Source: Aquabacterium sp. (GTDB lineage: Bacteria > Pseudomonadota > Gammaproteobacteria > Burkholderiales > Burkholderiaceae_C). Taken from it: a DNA stretch of 64,000 nucleotides. The notes beneath the pieces were generated by a model, which was not told the origin of the DNA, searched no databases, and saw only the letters and a list, made by a program, of their open reading frames with translations. The stretch covers positions 186,001 to 250,000 of the forward strand of contig NZ_JACPYU010000010.1 of NCBI RefSeq assembly GCF_016195855.1, given 5' to 3'. Below are positions 16,041-24,727 of this stretch, piece by piece (the first letter of the stretch is position 1; the number at the start of each line of letters is the position of its first letter). The translations under genes and the position numbers were made by a program.

Positions 16041-16100
16041 GACCTCAAGCAGCAAGTAGCTCAGACAACACCGAAGGCGCCGCAAGGCGCCTTTTTCTTT
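15983..16100 (+). promoter_or_regulatory. Histidine transcription attenuator of hisC
   Basis: Four mutually exclusive RNA segments can be seen. Segment 1, CCATGG at 15983-15988 (inside the last His codons), pairs with segment 2, CCATGG at 15993-15998, around a TTCG tetraloop. Segment 2 continues as GGCGCC (15997-16002), which can instead pair with GGCGCC of segment 3 (16076-16081). Segment 3 otherwise forms the terminator with segment 4 (16086-16093). A ribosome stalled on the His codons would cover segment 1, free segment 2 to pair with 3, and prevent termination. A further small hairpin (CTTG/CAAG near 16036-16049) overlaps the leader stop. Confidence 0.85.
16074..16100 (+). terminator. Intrinsic terminator of the his attenuator
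   Basis: A perfect 8-bp stem, AAGGCGCC (16074-16081) with GGCGCCTT (16086-16093), closes a GCAA tetraloop (GNRA type). It is followed by TTTTTCTTT. It lies 33 bases before the hisC start codon and after the leader-peptide stop. Confidence 0.92.
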
Positions 16101-16132
16101 GGCTGGAACTTTTTTGGCAAGGACCCCCTTTC

Positions 16133-17206
16133 ATGAGCCGATTCTGGAGCCCGCTGGTCAAGCAGTTGACACCGTATGTCGCAGGGGAGCAGGCCCGCCT
16201 GCCTGATCTCGTCAAGCTCAACACCAACGAGAACCCCTACGGGCCGGCGCCCGAGGTGCTGGCGGCCATCGCGCACGCCAATGCCGATGACTTGCGCCTG
16301 TATCCCGATCCGGCTGCCAGCGCCTTGCGGCGTGTGATCGCGGCGCACCATGGCGTGCAGGCCGACCAGGTCTTCGTGGGCAATGGCTCTGACGAGGTGC
16401 TGGCTCATGCCTTTCACGCGCTGTTCCAGCACGGCCTGCCGGTGCTGATGCCGGATGTGAGCTACAGCTTCTACCCGGTCTACTGCCGCTTGTATGGCAT
16501 CCCGCATGAGCTGGTGCCCCTCAAGGCTGACTTCTGTCTTGATGTGCAGGACTACGCGCGGCCGGCTGGACAGGTGGGCGGCGTGGTGCTGGCCAATCCC
16601 AATGCGCCAACCGGGATTGCGCTGCCCCTGGCGGACATCGAGGCCTTGCTGCGCCTGCATCCGGACCGCGTGGTGCTGGTGGACGAAGCCTATGTGGACT
16701 TTGGCGGCGAGAGCGCGGCAAGCCTGATCGCGCGGCATCCCCATCTGCTGGTGGTGCAGACCTTGTCCAAGTCCCGTGGGCTGGCGGGCTTGCGTGTGGG
16801 TTATGCCCTGGGGTCGGTCGAGCTGATCGAGGGCCTGGCCCGTGTGAAGGACTCGTTCAACTCGTATCCGCTGGACCGCCTGGCGCAGGCCGGGGCGGTG
16901 GCGTCTTTCGGGGCCGATGCCTACTTTCGTCAGACCTGCGCGCGGGTCATGCAAAGCCGCGAGCGTTTGAGCGCCGGTCTGCGCGAGCTGGGTTTTCAGG
17001 TGCTGCCCAGTGCAGCCAACTTTGTGTTTGCCACGCACCCTGGGCAGGATGCAGGCGAGCTGGCCCAACGCTTGCGCGCGCAGGCGATCCTGGTGCGGCA
17101 CTTCAAGTTGCCGCGCATCGACCAGTTCCTGCGGATCTCGGTGGGGACCGATGCCGAGTGCGGGCGTTTGCTCGGCGCACTCAACACGATCACCCGATCC
17201 AGCTAG
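16133..17206 (+). CDS. hisC: Histidinol-phosphate aminotransferase
   Basis: A 357-residue class-I PLP aminotransferase. It begins [20 protein letters not shown] and has the HisC pattern: [15 protein letters not shown] near the N-terminus, the [11 protein letters not shown] substrate/PLP loop, [12 protein letters not shown] with the PLP-ring Asp, and the Schiff-base Lys in [18 protein letters not shown]; the C-terminal Arg segment is [12 protein letters not shown]. It converts imidazole-acetol phosphate and glutamate to histidinol phosphate in histidine synthesis. It is directly under the histidine attenuator, which supports a biosynthetic HisC rather than another aromatic transaminase. No other his genes are adjacent, and its 3' end overlaps the convergent next gene by 4 bases. 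Confidence 0.95.
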   Translation: MSRFWSPLVKQLTPYVAGEQARLPDLVKLNTNENPYGPAPEVLAAIAHANADDLRLYPDPAASALRRVIAAHHGVQADQVFVGNGSDEVLAHAFHALFQHGLPVLMPDVSYSFYPVYCRLYGIPHELVPLKADFCLDVQDYARPAGQVGGVVLANPNAPTGIALPLADIEALLRLHPDRVVLVDEAYVDFGGESAASLIARHPHLLVVQTLSKSRGLAGLRVGYALGSVELIEGLARVKDSFNSYPLDRLAQAGAVASFGADAYFRQTCARVMQSRERLSAGLRELGFQVLPSAANFVFATHPGQDAGELAQRLRAQAILVRHFKLPRIDQFLRISVGTDAECGRLLGALNTITRSS

Positions 17207-17655
17207 CCCCGACCGCCCCCTGCGCCCACGATGAGGTTGAACACCTCGCGCAGCAGGAGCAACTCAGCCATGTTGCTGCCGCGCAGTTCGCTGATGGCCT
17301 TGAACACGCCGCCGTGCTCGGCGATGGCGGCTTTGGGCGCCTCGAAGGTGTCAAAGCGCAGCAGGTGGATGCGCACGGGGCCGGCGTCCGTTTGTGCCCA
17401 ATGGTTGAAGTCGCCCAGGTGCAGCAACTCGGCAGGGTTCAAGCCGTAGCGATCGACCACCGCCTGTTTGACCACTTGCGCATCTTGCTCTGGCGCCATG
17501 GCCTCAGGCGGGGCCATGGGCTTGGCCGATTCGGGCAAAGCCTCGGGCCACAACAGGGTGCTGCCGCCCCAGCGGGCAAACAACAGGGCGGTGCTGTAGC
17601 TGTCGAAGTGGCAAAGGATCACGCGGTTGCGCGCCAGGATGTCTTGCGGGTTCAT
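17203..17655 (-). CDS. Hypothetical protein (150 aa)
   Basis: A 150-residue soluble protein, [20 protein letters not shown] at the N-terminus. The first half has alternating hydrophobic segments ([20 protein letters not shown]) and a Pro/Ala-rich linker; the second half reads [20 protein letters not shown] and ends Gly/Arg-rich. No signal peptide, membrane helix or catalytic motif is evident, and I do not recognise the family. It is convergent with hisC and overlaps its stop by 4 bases. Confidence 0.65.
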   Translation of the reverse strand: MNPQDILARNRVILCHFDSYSTALLFARWGGSTLLWPEALPESAKPMAPPEAMAPEQDAQVVKQAVVDRYGLNPAELLHLGDFNHWAQTDAGPVRIHLLRFDTFEAPKAAIAEHGGVFKAISELRGSNMAELLLLREVFNLIVGAGGGRG

Positions 17656-17849
17656 GTGATGGTCTCAAGGCGAAGGCCATGCCAGCTTAGCGAGCCACGG
17701 CGCGCTCGCCCCTGATACCCATGTAAATCGCTCGCTCCGCGATGAGGCCTGAGCCCCCCATTTTGAGCCAACAGCTAGGGATGGCGCCCCGGGCGTGATG
17801 GGCAGACAGTCGGGCGACACCCACTCATCAACCCCACAGGAGCGACACC

Positions 17850-19697
17850 ATGTTTCAGGCTTATCACGGGGTCACCAGCACCCAACACCAGACCAACTTC
17901 AACAACCTGAGCGCCCAGGGCTTCCGGATGATCTCCCTGAGCGTGTATGGCGACCCGGGTGACGCGCGTTACGCGGCCGTCTGGGTGCAGCGCACGGGCT
18001 CGGCCTGGGTGGCCGTGCACGGCGTCAACAGCGAGGGGTACCAGTCCTTCTTCAACAACTGGACGGCCAAGGGCTTTGTGCCGACGCTCGTGTCGGCCAC
18101 GGGCACCGCCGGCAACGCGGTGTTTGCCGCCGTGTTCGAGCAGGGCATCAGTGGCAGCTGGATGGCGCGCCACGGGGTGCCATCGGGCCCGGAGGCCAAC
18201 GCCGGCACCTTTCAGCACCTCAACAAGACCGCGCACAACCAGCGCATGGCCTTGCGCTCGGTGGCCATCTACGGCACCCCGGGCGACCGCCGCTACATGG
18301 CCGTGTGGCACGCCAACCCCGGTTTCGTGAAGTGGCATGCCCACCCATCGGACACCGGCGAGAGCTACCAGGACGTCTTCAATGCCGAGGTTCAACTGCC
18401 TGGCTACCAGCTGTCGGGCTACCGGCCCTCGTATGTGGCCGTGTCGAGTGACCACATGTACTGCTCGGTCTTCAAGGACGACGTGGTAGGCCCCTGGGTG
18501 GCCCGGCACGGCATGAGCGCCGCGGACTACCAGGCCGAGTTCGACAAGCAGAAGGCCTCGGGCCTGTACCCCATCTGCGTGCAAGGCGGGGGTGTGGGCG
18601 CAGACACGCGTTACGCCGCCATCTTCGCCAAGCAGGACACGCCCATGGCGCGCCAGTGGTCGGCCACCGGCACGCCTGTACCCCATCTGGCGGCACTCGA
18701 CCACGCCATGCAGACCTTCATGCAGGCGCATGGCGTGCGCGCGGCCCAACTGGCCATTGGCAAGAACGGCGTGAGCAAGTTCTCGCGCGCCTACACCTGG
18801 GCCGAGCCTGGCTACCGCATAACGCAGCCCTCTGACCGCTTCTTGCTGGCCAGTTGCAGCAAGATGTTCCTGGAAGCCGCCGTGCAGGCCTTGTACGACA
18901 GCAAGCAGTTGTCACCGGCCACCAAGGTCTACCCCTTGCTGGGGCTGACGCACCCGGCAGACCCGCGCAGCGACAACATCACCATGCAGCAACTGCTGGA
19001 CCACATGGGCGGCTACGACGACACCGGCACGGGTTCGGGCTTCGACCCCACCTACAACATGCGCAAGATCGCGCTGGACATGAACCTGGGGCGTCCCGTG
19101 ACCAAGCTGGACGTGGCGCGCTACATGTATGGCCGCGTGCTGGACTTTGCACCGGGCACCAACACCAAGTACTCGAACTTCGGCTACCTGCTGGCCGGGG
19201 CGGTGGTGGAGAAGGTCACGGGCAAGACCTACTTCGACTTCGTCAAGACCAGCTTGCTGCAGCCCGCCGGCATCACTGAAGTTGAAGTCTTCCCGACGCT
19301 GGCCAACAAGCGCAGCAGCCACCAGGCCATTGCCGAAGACGAAGGGCTGGGCCTGAGCCCGCTGGATTTGTCGTCCACGCGCCTGATCCCGTCTGTGTAC
19401 GGTGGTGATGGCGAGATCAACGAGGTGGGGGACCCCAACGATGGCACCGGGGCGTCCGCACACGCCATGGTGCAGTTCATCCACCTGCATGCGGCCTGGG
19501 GCAATGGGCCTCGCTCGCCTGGCTCTGCGCGCTCCGGCAGCACGCCGGGTGCCTCGACCCTGGCCGCGTCCCGAAGCGACGGGGTGGACTGGGCCTACAC
19601 GGTCAACACGCGGGACTGGGCGCCGGGTGTCTCACCCACGCTGGACGACCTGGGCAACAGCCTGACCCACATCCTCGATACGACAACGATCTCGTGA
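17850..19697 (+). CDS. Serine hydrolase (class C beta-lactamase fold) with N-terminal tandem repeats
   Basis: A 615-residue two-part protein. Residues 1-280 hold about five repeats of ~50-60 residues, each with a pattern like YHGVTSTQHQTNFNNLSAQG followed by MISLSVYGDPGDARYAAVWV; these resemble the bacterial tandem repeat domain 1 (BTRD1) of fungal polyglycine hydrolases. Residues ~285-615 are a beta-lactamase-type hydrolase with SxxK in LLASCSKMFLEA and the YxN motif in NTKYSNFGYLLAGAVVEK. There is no signal peptide. AGGAG lies before the ATG at 17850. The substrate is unknown: peptide, ester or amide are all possible. A strong bidirectional hairpin follows at 19710. Confidence 0.82.
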   Translation: MFQAYHGVTSTQHQTNFNNLSAQGFRMISLSVYGDPGDARYAAVWVQRTGSAWVAVHGVNSEGYQSFFNNWTAKGFVPTLVSATGTAGNAVFAAVFEQGISGSWMARHGVPSGPEANAGTFQHLNKTAHNQRMALRSVAIYGTPGDRRYMAVWHANPGFVKWHAHPSDTGESYQDVFNAEVQLPGYQLSGYRPSYVAVSSDHMYCSVFKDDVVGPWVARHGMSAADYQAEFDKQKASGLYPICVQGGGVGADTRYAAIFAKQDTPMARQWSATGTPVPHLAALDHAMQTFMQAHGVRAAQLAIGKNGVSKFSRAYTWAEPGYRITQPSDRFLLASCSKMFLEAAVQALYDSKQLSPATKVYPLLGLTHPADPRSDNITMQQLLDHMGGYDDTGTGSGFDPTYNMRKIALDMNLGRPVTKLDVARYMYGRVLDFAPGTNTKYSNFGYLLAGAVVEKVTGKTYFDFVKTSLLQPAGITEVEVFPTLANKRSSHQAIAEDEGLGLSPLDLSSTRLIPSVYGGDGEINEVGDPNDGTGASAHAMVQFIHLHAAWGNGPRSPGSARSGSTPGASTLAASRSDGVDWAYTVNTRDWAPGVSPTLDDLGNSLTHILDTTTIS

Positions 19698-19709
19698 TGA
19701 CCGGAAGCG

Positions 19710-19746
19710 AACAGGGGCCGCCACGTTCCCGTGTCGGCCCCTGTTT
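19710..19746. terminator. Bidirectional terminator-like hairpin
   Basis: An 11-bp stem, AACAGGGGCCG (19710-19720) with CGGCCCCTGTT (19735-19745), continues after one mismatch with CACG/CGTG. It sits between convergent genes, the serine hydrolase and the monooxygenase. T-tracts are short (TTT on the plus side), so efficiency is uncertain. Confidence 0.7.
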
Positions 19747-19767
19747 CGGGTTGACTGGCTGATTGGA

Positions 19768-21267
19768 TCAGCTGCCGTAGCGGCGCACAGGCTCGGCCGC
19801 CGTGCTGGGGCGCGCCACCTTGTGGGGCTTGGAGAAGGTCATCACGCCGTCTTCCAGCTTGCCGTTGTGCAGCTGTTCCTTGTCCATGGCGTAGTTCTGG
19901 TAGAGCTTCCAGGGGGCGCGGTCGGCGCCCTTGGGCAGGGTGGCTTCAGCGCGGGCCACATAGCCCGATGTCATGTCCAGCAGCGGGGCCGGTTGCACAT
20001 TGGGGTCGCGGCGCGCCGTGGCGATGCGCGTGCCGGTCTTGTCCATGTGCTTGATCAAGCGGCACACGTACTCGGCAATCAGGTCGGCCTTGAGCGTCCA
20101 CGAGGCATTGGTGTAGCCCAGCGTGTTCGAGAAGTTGGGCAGGTCGCTGAACATCAGGCCCTTGTAGGAGATGTGCTTGTTCATCTCCACGGGCTTGCCG
20201 TCCACCGACATCTGCATGCCGCCGAACAGGCGCAGGTTCAGGCCGGTGGCGGTGATGATGATGTCGGCTTCCAGCGTCTGGCCGGACTTGAGCAGGATGC
20301 CCTTGTCGACGAAGCGATCGATCTGGTCGGTCACGACCGATGCCTTGCCCTTCTTGAGCACCTTGAACAGGTCGCCATTGGGCACGGCGCACAGGCGTTG
20401 ATCCCAGGGGTTGTAGGGCGGCGTGAAGTGCTTCATGTCGAAGTTCGGGCCCACCTGCATCTTCACCTGCTTGAGCAGGAACTTGCGCACGGCGTTGGGG
20501 TACTTGCGCGACAACTTGAAGATCATCTGGGTGATGAAGTTGTTGCGGGCGCGGCTGATGTTGTAGACCGTCATGTCCGGCAGGAACTTCAGCAGGAAGC
20601 GCACCATCGGGTCGAACTGAGGCACCGAGATCACATAGCTGGGCGTGCGCTGCAGCATGGTCACGTGCTGGGCCTTGTCGGTCATCGACGGGATCAGGGT
20701 GATGGCGGTAGCACCCGAGCCGATCACGACCACGCGCTTGCCGCTGTAGTCGAGGTTCTCTGGCCAGAACTGGGGGTGGATGACCTGACCCTTGAAGTCG
20801 TCACGGCCCTTGAACTCCGGCGTAAAGCCTTCTTCGTAGTTGTAGTAGCCCGAGCACATCATCAGCCAGTTGCAGGTGAGCTGCACGGTCTCGCCGCTCT
20901 TCTTCTGCACGGTCAGCGTCCACTTGGCGGTCTCGCTGTCCCAGTCTGCGGCTGCGACCTTGTGGCCGAAGCGGACCTTCTGCTGCATGCCGCCATCACG
21001 GGCGACTTCCTGGATGTAGTTGCGGATGCGGTCGCCGTCGGCGATGACCTTGGGCTCGGTCCAGGGCTTGAAGTTGTAGCCCAGGGTGTACATGTCCGAG
21101 TCGGAGCGGATGCCGGGGTAGCGGAACAGGTCCCAGGTGCCGCCGATCGTGTCGCGGCCTTCCAGGATGGCAAAACTCTTGTCCGGACACTGTTTGCTCA
21201 GGTGCCAGGCGGCGCCGATACCGGACAGGCCTGCGCCCACGATCAAGACGTCAAAGTGTTCGGACAT
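19768..21267 (-). CDS. Flavin-containing (Baeyer-Villiger-type) monooxygenase
   Basis: A 499-residue FAD/NADPH monooxygenase. The N-terminal Rossmann fingerprint is VGAGLSGIGAAWHLSKQCPD, the second glycine motif is VIGSGATAITLIPSM, and between them is FKGQVIHPQFWP, matching the Baeyer-Villiger signature FxGxxxHxxxW. Such enzymes insert oxygen next to a carbonyl or oxygenate N or S centres; the substrate is not predictable. It lacks the ~100-residue extension of some cyclohexanone-type enzymes. A consensus-like promoter for it lies at 21392-21420, and the divergent gene is a diguanylate cyclase. A second, different enzyme of this class is at 26236. Confidence 0.92.
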   Translation of the reverse strand: MSEHFDVLIVGAGLSGIGAAWHLSKQCPDKSFAILEGRDTIGGTWDLFRYPGIRSDSDMYTLGYNFKPWTEPKVIADGDRIRNYIQEVARDGGMQQKVRFGHKVAAADWDSETAKWTLTVQKKSGETVQLTCNWLMMCSGYYNYEEGFTPEFKGRDDFKGQVIHPQFWPENLDYSGKRVVVIGSGATAITLIPSMTDKAQHVTMLQRTPSYVISVPQFDPMVRFLLKFLPDMTVYNISRARNNFITQMIFKLSRKYPNAVRKFLLKQVKMQVGPNFDMKHFTPPYNPWDQRLCAVPNGDLFKVLKKGKASVVTDQIDRFVDKGILLKSGQTLEADIIITATGLNLRLFGGMQMSVDGKPVEMNKHISYKGLMFSDLPNFSNTLGYTNASWTLKADLIAEYVCRLIKHMDKTGTRIATARRDPNVQPAPLLDMTSGYVARAEATLPKGADRAPWKLYQNYAMDKEQLHNGKLEDGVMTFSKPHKVARPSTAAEPVRRYGS

Positions 21268-21391
21268 GTCTGTTGTCTCCTGCTGGTCCAGTTGGCTACG
21301 TCTGGTTTTGTAGCCCGGTGGCTATTCAACCCGGAAGGTACTTTGTCACTGGATCACGATTGACGTGCATCAAGCGACGAAACGGTTCGGC

Positions 21392-21420
21392 AATGTATAT
21401 CTGAAAACTGTCATTGTCAA
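21392..21420 (-). promoter_or_regulatory. Sigma-70-type promoter for the monooxygenase gene
   Basis: On the minus strand the -35 box is TTGACA (21415-21420), followed by 17 bases and the -10 box TACATT (21392-21397). It would start transcription near 21385, about 118 bases before the start codon at 21267. This AT-richer patch stands out from the surroundings. Confidence 0.6.
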
Positions 21421-21573
21421 ATGGGAAGGCTGCGCGAATCGGGGGGTGTCGCGTGAAATGCCCTGTTGTCGCCATGGCTCACCATGTGACAAGTCATGCT
21501 GCGCCGCAACAATGGCGCATCTTGTTGATACAGTCGCCGGGCGGCCCGTGCCGGGCCCGCGAAACGACTGACC

Positions 21574-23352
21574 ATGGACAAACTCAAACGCACCTTGACC
21601 TTGCGAGGATGGTTCCGGCTGATGGCCGTGAGCCTGGTGCTGGTGTTCCTGCTGGTCGAGGCGCGCCTGGTGCAACTGGAGTGGCGCCAGCTGCAGCGGG
21701 CCGAGGAGGGGCAGCAGGCCGTGGCCCGTTTGCGCCTGGCGCTGGCGGCCATGGAGATGGTGTCGCGCGAGCGGGGGCCGGCCAACAGCGCGCTGGGTGA
21801 CGAGACGCCTTCGGGCAGCCCGGGGTTGCATGAGGCCTTGCTGACGGCGCGTGCACGCACTGACCAGGCCTTTGCTGACTTGCATCAGGTGCTGCAGCAC
21901 GAGGCGGGCCATGCGCGCTACCAGAAGGCGCTGCTCAAGGCCGATGCCTTCCTGGGGGCGCTCAAGCAAGCGCGTCTGGCCGTGGACCGGCAGGCGGCCT
22001 TGCCCTTGTCGCAGCGCCAGCCCGAGGCCTTGCGCCAGAGCGTGCGCGGCATGGTGGAGCTGGTGCCGCTGTTGGCCCCGGCCATCACCGTGCTCACCGA
22101 TGACGCCCAACTGGCCGACCCGGCGCTGGGGTCTGCCGTCTGGGCCGCGCGCCTGTCTGCCGAGCTGCGTGAATACGCGGGGCAACTGGGCTCCCTGTTC
22201 ACGCCCGCCTTGAGCAGGCAACAGCGTTTCACGCCAGAAGAGCTGTCCGCCATCGAGCGTGTCAAGGGGCGCATCGAGCAGTTGCGTCACCTGCTGGATC
22301 TGCGCATGGGGCAGATGGACGAGGCCGATGCCGTGCTGGCCGCGCATGTGCTGATGGAGCGCGATTATTTCGACAAGGCCGCACGCCTGATCGACATGGT
22401 GCTGACGACCGGGCGAGACACGGGGCAGTTCGGCATGACCCCGGCAGACTTCGCTGCGGCCTATGTGCCTGACATGAACTCGATCCTGGCCCTGCGCGAC
22501 GCGCTGCTGGATGGCGCCGATCAGCGCTGCGCCCGCGTTCAGGCCCGTTCACAGCAATGGCTGGCGGGGGTGCTGGTGACGACGTCCTTGCTGATGGGGC
22601 TGGTGCTGCTCTTGCTGCGTGTGGCCCATGAGCGCTTTGTTCGGCCCCTGTCGCAAGCGGCCGATGTCTTGCATGCCATGAGCGCAGGTGACCTGAGCCG
22701 GGCCTTGCCCAAGGCCGTGGTGGGTGATGAGTTTGCCGAAGTCTTTGGTGGCATCAATGCCTTGAAGCAGCAAAGCCAAGCGCGTGCGGCACTGGAGCTG
22801 GAGCGGGACAAGCTGATCGTCAGCCTGCGCGAGCAATCCACCACCGACTTCCTCACCGGCCTGCCCAATCGCCGCGCTTTCTTCGAGGCGGCTCAGGCGG
22901 AGCTGGCGCGTGCCAGGCGGCACGGCTTCCAGCTGGTGCTGATGCTGCTGGACGTGGACTTCTTCAAGAAGATCAATGACACCGCAGGCCATGCGGCGGG
23001 CGACCAGGCCTTGAAGGCCGTGGCCCACACGCTGCGGCACTCCAGGCGCCAGGGGGACCTGGTGGCGCGCCTGGGTGGTGAAGAGTTCGTGGTCTTGTTG
23101 ACCCACTGCGAGCCGGACGACGGCTACCGCTTTGCCGAACGCCTGCGTGAGGCGCTGGCCGCTCAGGACATCGTGCTGGCTGAGGGCCAGCCCACGCTGC
23201 GCCTGACGGTGAGCGTGGGGCTGGCGGCCTCAGGGGTCCATGGCCTGGATCTGGACACGCTGCTGGCCCGCTCCGACGATGCCATGTACAAGGCCAAGCA
23301 CGCCGGGCGCAACCGCACCGAGGTCGCGGGGTCAGACGCCGCCAGAACCTGA
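21574..23352 (+). CDS. Membrane diguanylate cyclase with periplasmic sensor and HAMP
   Basis: A 592-residue protein. It has a first membrane helix (about residues 12-30, LMAVSLVLVFLLVEA), a ~300-residue helical extracytoplasmic region, a second helix (WLAGVLVTTSLLMGLVLLLL, about 329-348), a HAMP domain, and a C-terminal GGDEF domain with LMLLDVDFFKKINDTAGHAA and GGEEF. The RxxD inhibitory site is present as RQGD, exactly five residues before GGEEF, so product feedback is expected, unlike the tandem cyclase at 7451. It makes c-di-GMP at the membrane in response to an unknown signal. Its 3' end overlaps the convergent glycine-zipper gene by 21 bases. Confidence 0.93.
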   Translation: MDKLKRTLTLRGWFRLMAVSLVLVFLLVEARLVQLEWRQLQRAEEGQQAVARLRLALAAMEMVSRERGPANSALGDETPSGSPGLHEALLTARARTDQAFADLHQVLQHEAGHARYQKALLKADAFLGALKQARLAVDRQAALPLSQRQPEALRQSVRGMVELVPLLAPAITVLTDDAQLADPALGSAVWAARLSAELREYAGQLGSLFTPALSRQQRFTPEELSAIERVKGRIEQLRHLLDLRMGQMDEADAVLAAHVLMERDYFDKAARLIDMVLTTGRDTGQFGMTPADFAAAYVPDMNSILALRDALLDGADQRCARVQARSQQWLAGVLVTTSLLMGLVLLLLRVAHERFVRPLSQAADVLHAMSAGDLSRALPKAVVGDEFAEVFGGINALKQQSQARAALELERDKLIVSLREQSTTDFLTGLPNRRAFFEAAQAELARARRHGFQLVLMLLDVDFFKKINDTAGHAAGDQALKAVAHTLRHSRRQGDLVARLGGEEFVVLLTHCEPDDGYRFAERLREALAAQDIVLAEGQPTLRLTVSVGLAASGVHGLDLDTLLARSDDAMYKAKHAGRNRTEVAGSDAART

Positions 23353-24075
23353 GGTCTGGATGGTGGCGGGGCGGCCGCTGTCTGCGCCGGCTTCAATGGC
23401 GCGAAAGCTGTGGCCATTGACTTCCACCCGTGTACCGGGTGCGGGCTCGGTGTTTTGCGTGAAGGTGCGCACGCTGCCGTCGTCCATGCGCACGCGCACT
23501 TCATAGACGGTGACGGTGCGCGTCTGCTTCTCGACTTCATTGCCGGCAAAACCGCCGCCAATGGCGCCCAGCACGGTCATCGCGGTCTTGCCGCTGCCCT
23601 TGCCCATCTGGTTGCCCACGACCCCACCGAGCACGCCACCGGCCACGGCACCCACGCCGCTGCCCTGACCCTTTTGCTGCACGGCACGCACGGCTTCAAT
23701 CACGCCACAGTTCGCGCAGGCCACAGCCGGGCGGCCGCTGAGTTCGGGCGACATGGGTTGGGCGGTTTGTTCAGTGCCTGCGTTGTCGGCCTGATGGCGG
23801 GCTTCGCGCTTGTGGCTGCTGGTGCTGGCGTGCGTGGCCGCTTCTTTGTCGACGGGGGCTTTGCCTTGTGCCTCGGTGGCCGCTTCAGGGCCGGAGGCTT
23901 GCACCATGGCCTGTTGGGTTGCTTGCTGGGCATCGGGGGCGGGCGCCGAGGGCGAGCGCAGCATCATGCCGGCGGCCAACCCCAGGCCGACCAGGGCAAT
24001 GCCGCCCCCGGCAAACAGGGCTGTGCGGGGGACTTGGACGGTGACGGCGTTGGATGGCTTGGCTTCTTCAGACAT
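23332..24075 (-). CDS. Glycine-zipper 2TM-domain protein
   Basis: A 247-residue protein with an N-terminal membrane helix (TALFAGGGIALVGLGLAAGM, about residues 18-37), a ~100-residue Ala/Gln/Glu-rich linker, and a glycine zipper (GVGAVAGGVLGGVVGNQMG followed by AIGGGFAGNEVEK). It ends with a beta domain (YEVRVRMDDGSVRTFTQNTE). This matches the SlyB/PcP family of envelope proteins that insert into or line the outer membrane, but with an inner-membrane anchor instead of a lipobox. One Cys pair (CANCG) precedes the zipper. Its role is probably in envelope integrity. Confidence 0.85.
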   Translation of the reverse strand: MSEEAKPSNAVTVQVPRTALFAGGGIALVGLGLAAGMMLRSPSAPAPDAQQATQQAMVQASGPEAATEAQGKAPVDKEAATHASTSSHKREARHQADNAGTEQTAQPMSPELSGRPAVACANCGVIEAVRAVQQKGQGSGVGAVAGGVLGGVVGNQMGKGSGKTAMTVLGAIGGGFAGNEVEKQTRTVTVYEVRVRMDDGSVRTFTQNTEPAPGTRVEVNGHSFRAIEAGADSGRPATIQTSGSGGV

Positions 24076-24209
24076 GGTCTTCTCCTGGCGCTAGAACAGC
24101 AGCGCATGTGCTTACAACGCGCGAGCATGCGCCCTGGATGTCTTGCCCAGGTGAGAAGTTGTAACCAGACTTTGTGAACGCCCGGCGTTGCCTGGTTGGC
24201 GTTGCGGGC

Positions 24210-24698
24210 TCAGCGGCCCAGCAGCCCCTTGGGCAGCTCGACCTCACCGCTGGACGAAAACCGCACGCCGCCAAAGCCGCTGCCCGCCAGGCGACCACGC
24301 AGCGCGTATTCGATGCGGTTGTTGCTGTTGCCACTGGCCATGCCGGCCACCTGACGCAAGACGGCCAATGCCGACACCGATACCGGCACCGAGATCAGCA
24401 CCTCGCCAAAGCGCGGGATGCTGCCCTTTTCGGGGCTGACACCGCTGGCAAAGCTGTTGCCACGCACGTCCAGCTCCACCGAAATGCCGTCGTAGTCCAC
24501 GGCCGCTTCGTTGGGGTTCTGCACACGCAGCTTGAGCGCCATGCGCGCCTCCATCAACTCCCCGGGCAGGGGCTCCAGCCCCACCACGTTGACGCGCACG
24601 GTCTCGGCGCCCGTCAGGCTGGCGCAGCCCGTCAAGGCCACGCTGGCGGCGGCCAGGGCAAGGGTGCGTGTGCAGCGGCGTCTGTGCAGGTTCACCAT
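24210..24698 (-). CDS. LEA type 2 lipoprotein
   Basis: A 162-residue lipoprotein: basic N-region, hydrophobic core, and lipobox ALTGC with lipidated Cys at residue 25. The mature part is a single LEA-2 (WHy) beta domain, visible in LPGELMEARMALKLRVQNPN (the conserved xLKxxNPN strand) and IPRFGEVLISVPVSVSALAV. Bacterial LEA-2 lipoproteins sit in the periplasm and are linked to stress or desiccation tolerance; the molecular role is unclear. It is followed on the same strand by the glycine-zipper envelope gene (134-base gap) and preceded by the RNB gene (29-base gap). Confidence 0.85.
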   Translation of the reverse strand: MVNLHRRRCTRTLALAAASVALTGCASLTGAETVRVNVVGLEPLPGELMEARMALKLRVQNPNEAAVDYDGISVELDVRGNSFASGVSPEKGSIPRFGEVLISVPVSVSALAVLRQVAGMASGNSNNRIEYALRGRLAGSGFGGVRFSSSGEVELPKGLLGR

Positions 24699-24727
24699 GG
24701 TTTGAATTCCGTGGGCAGGGGTGGTGT

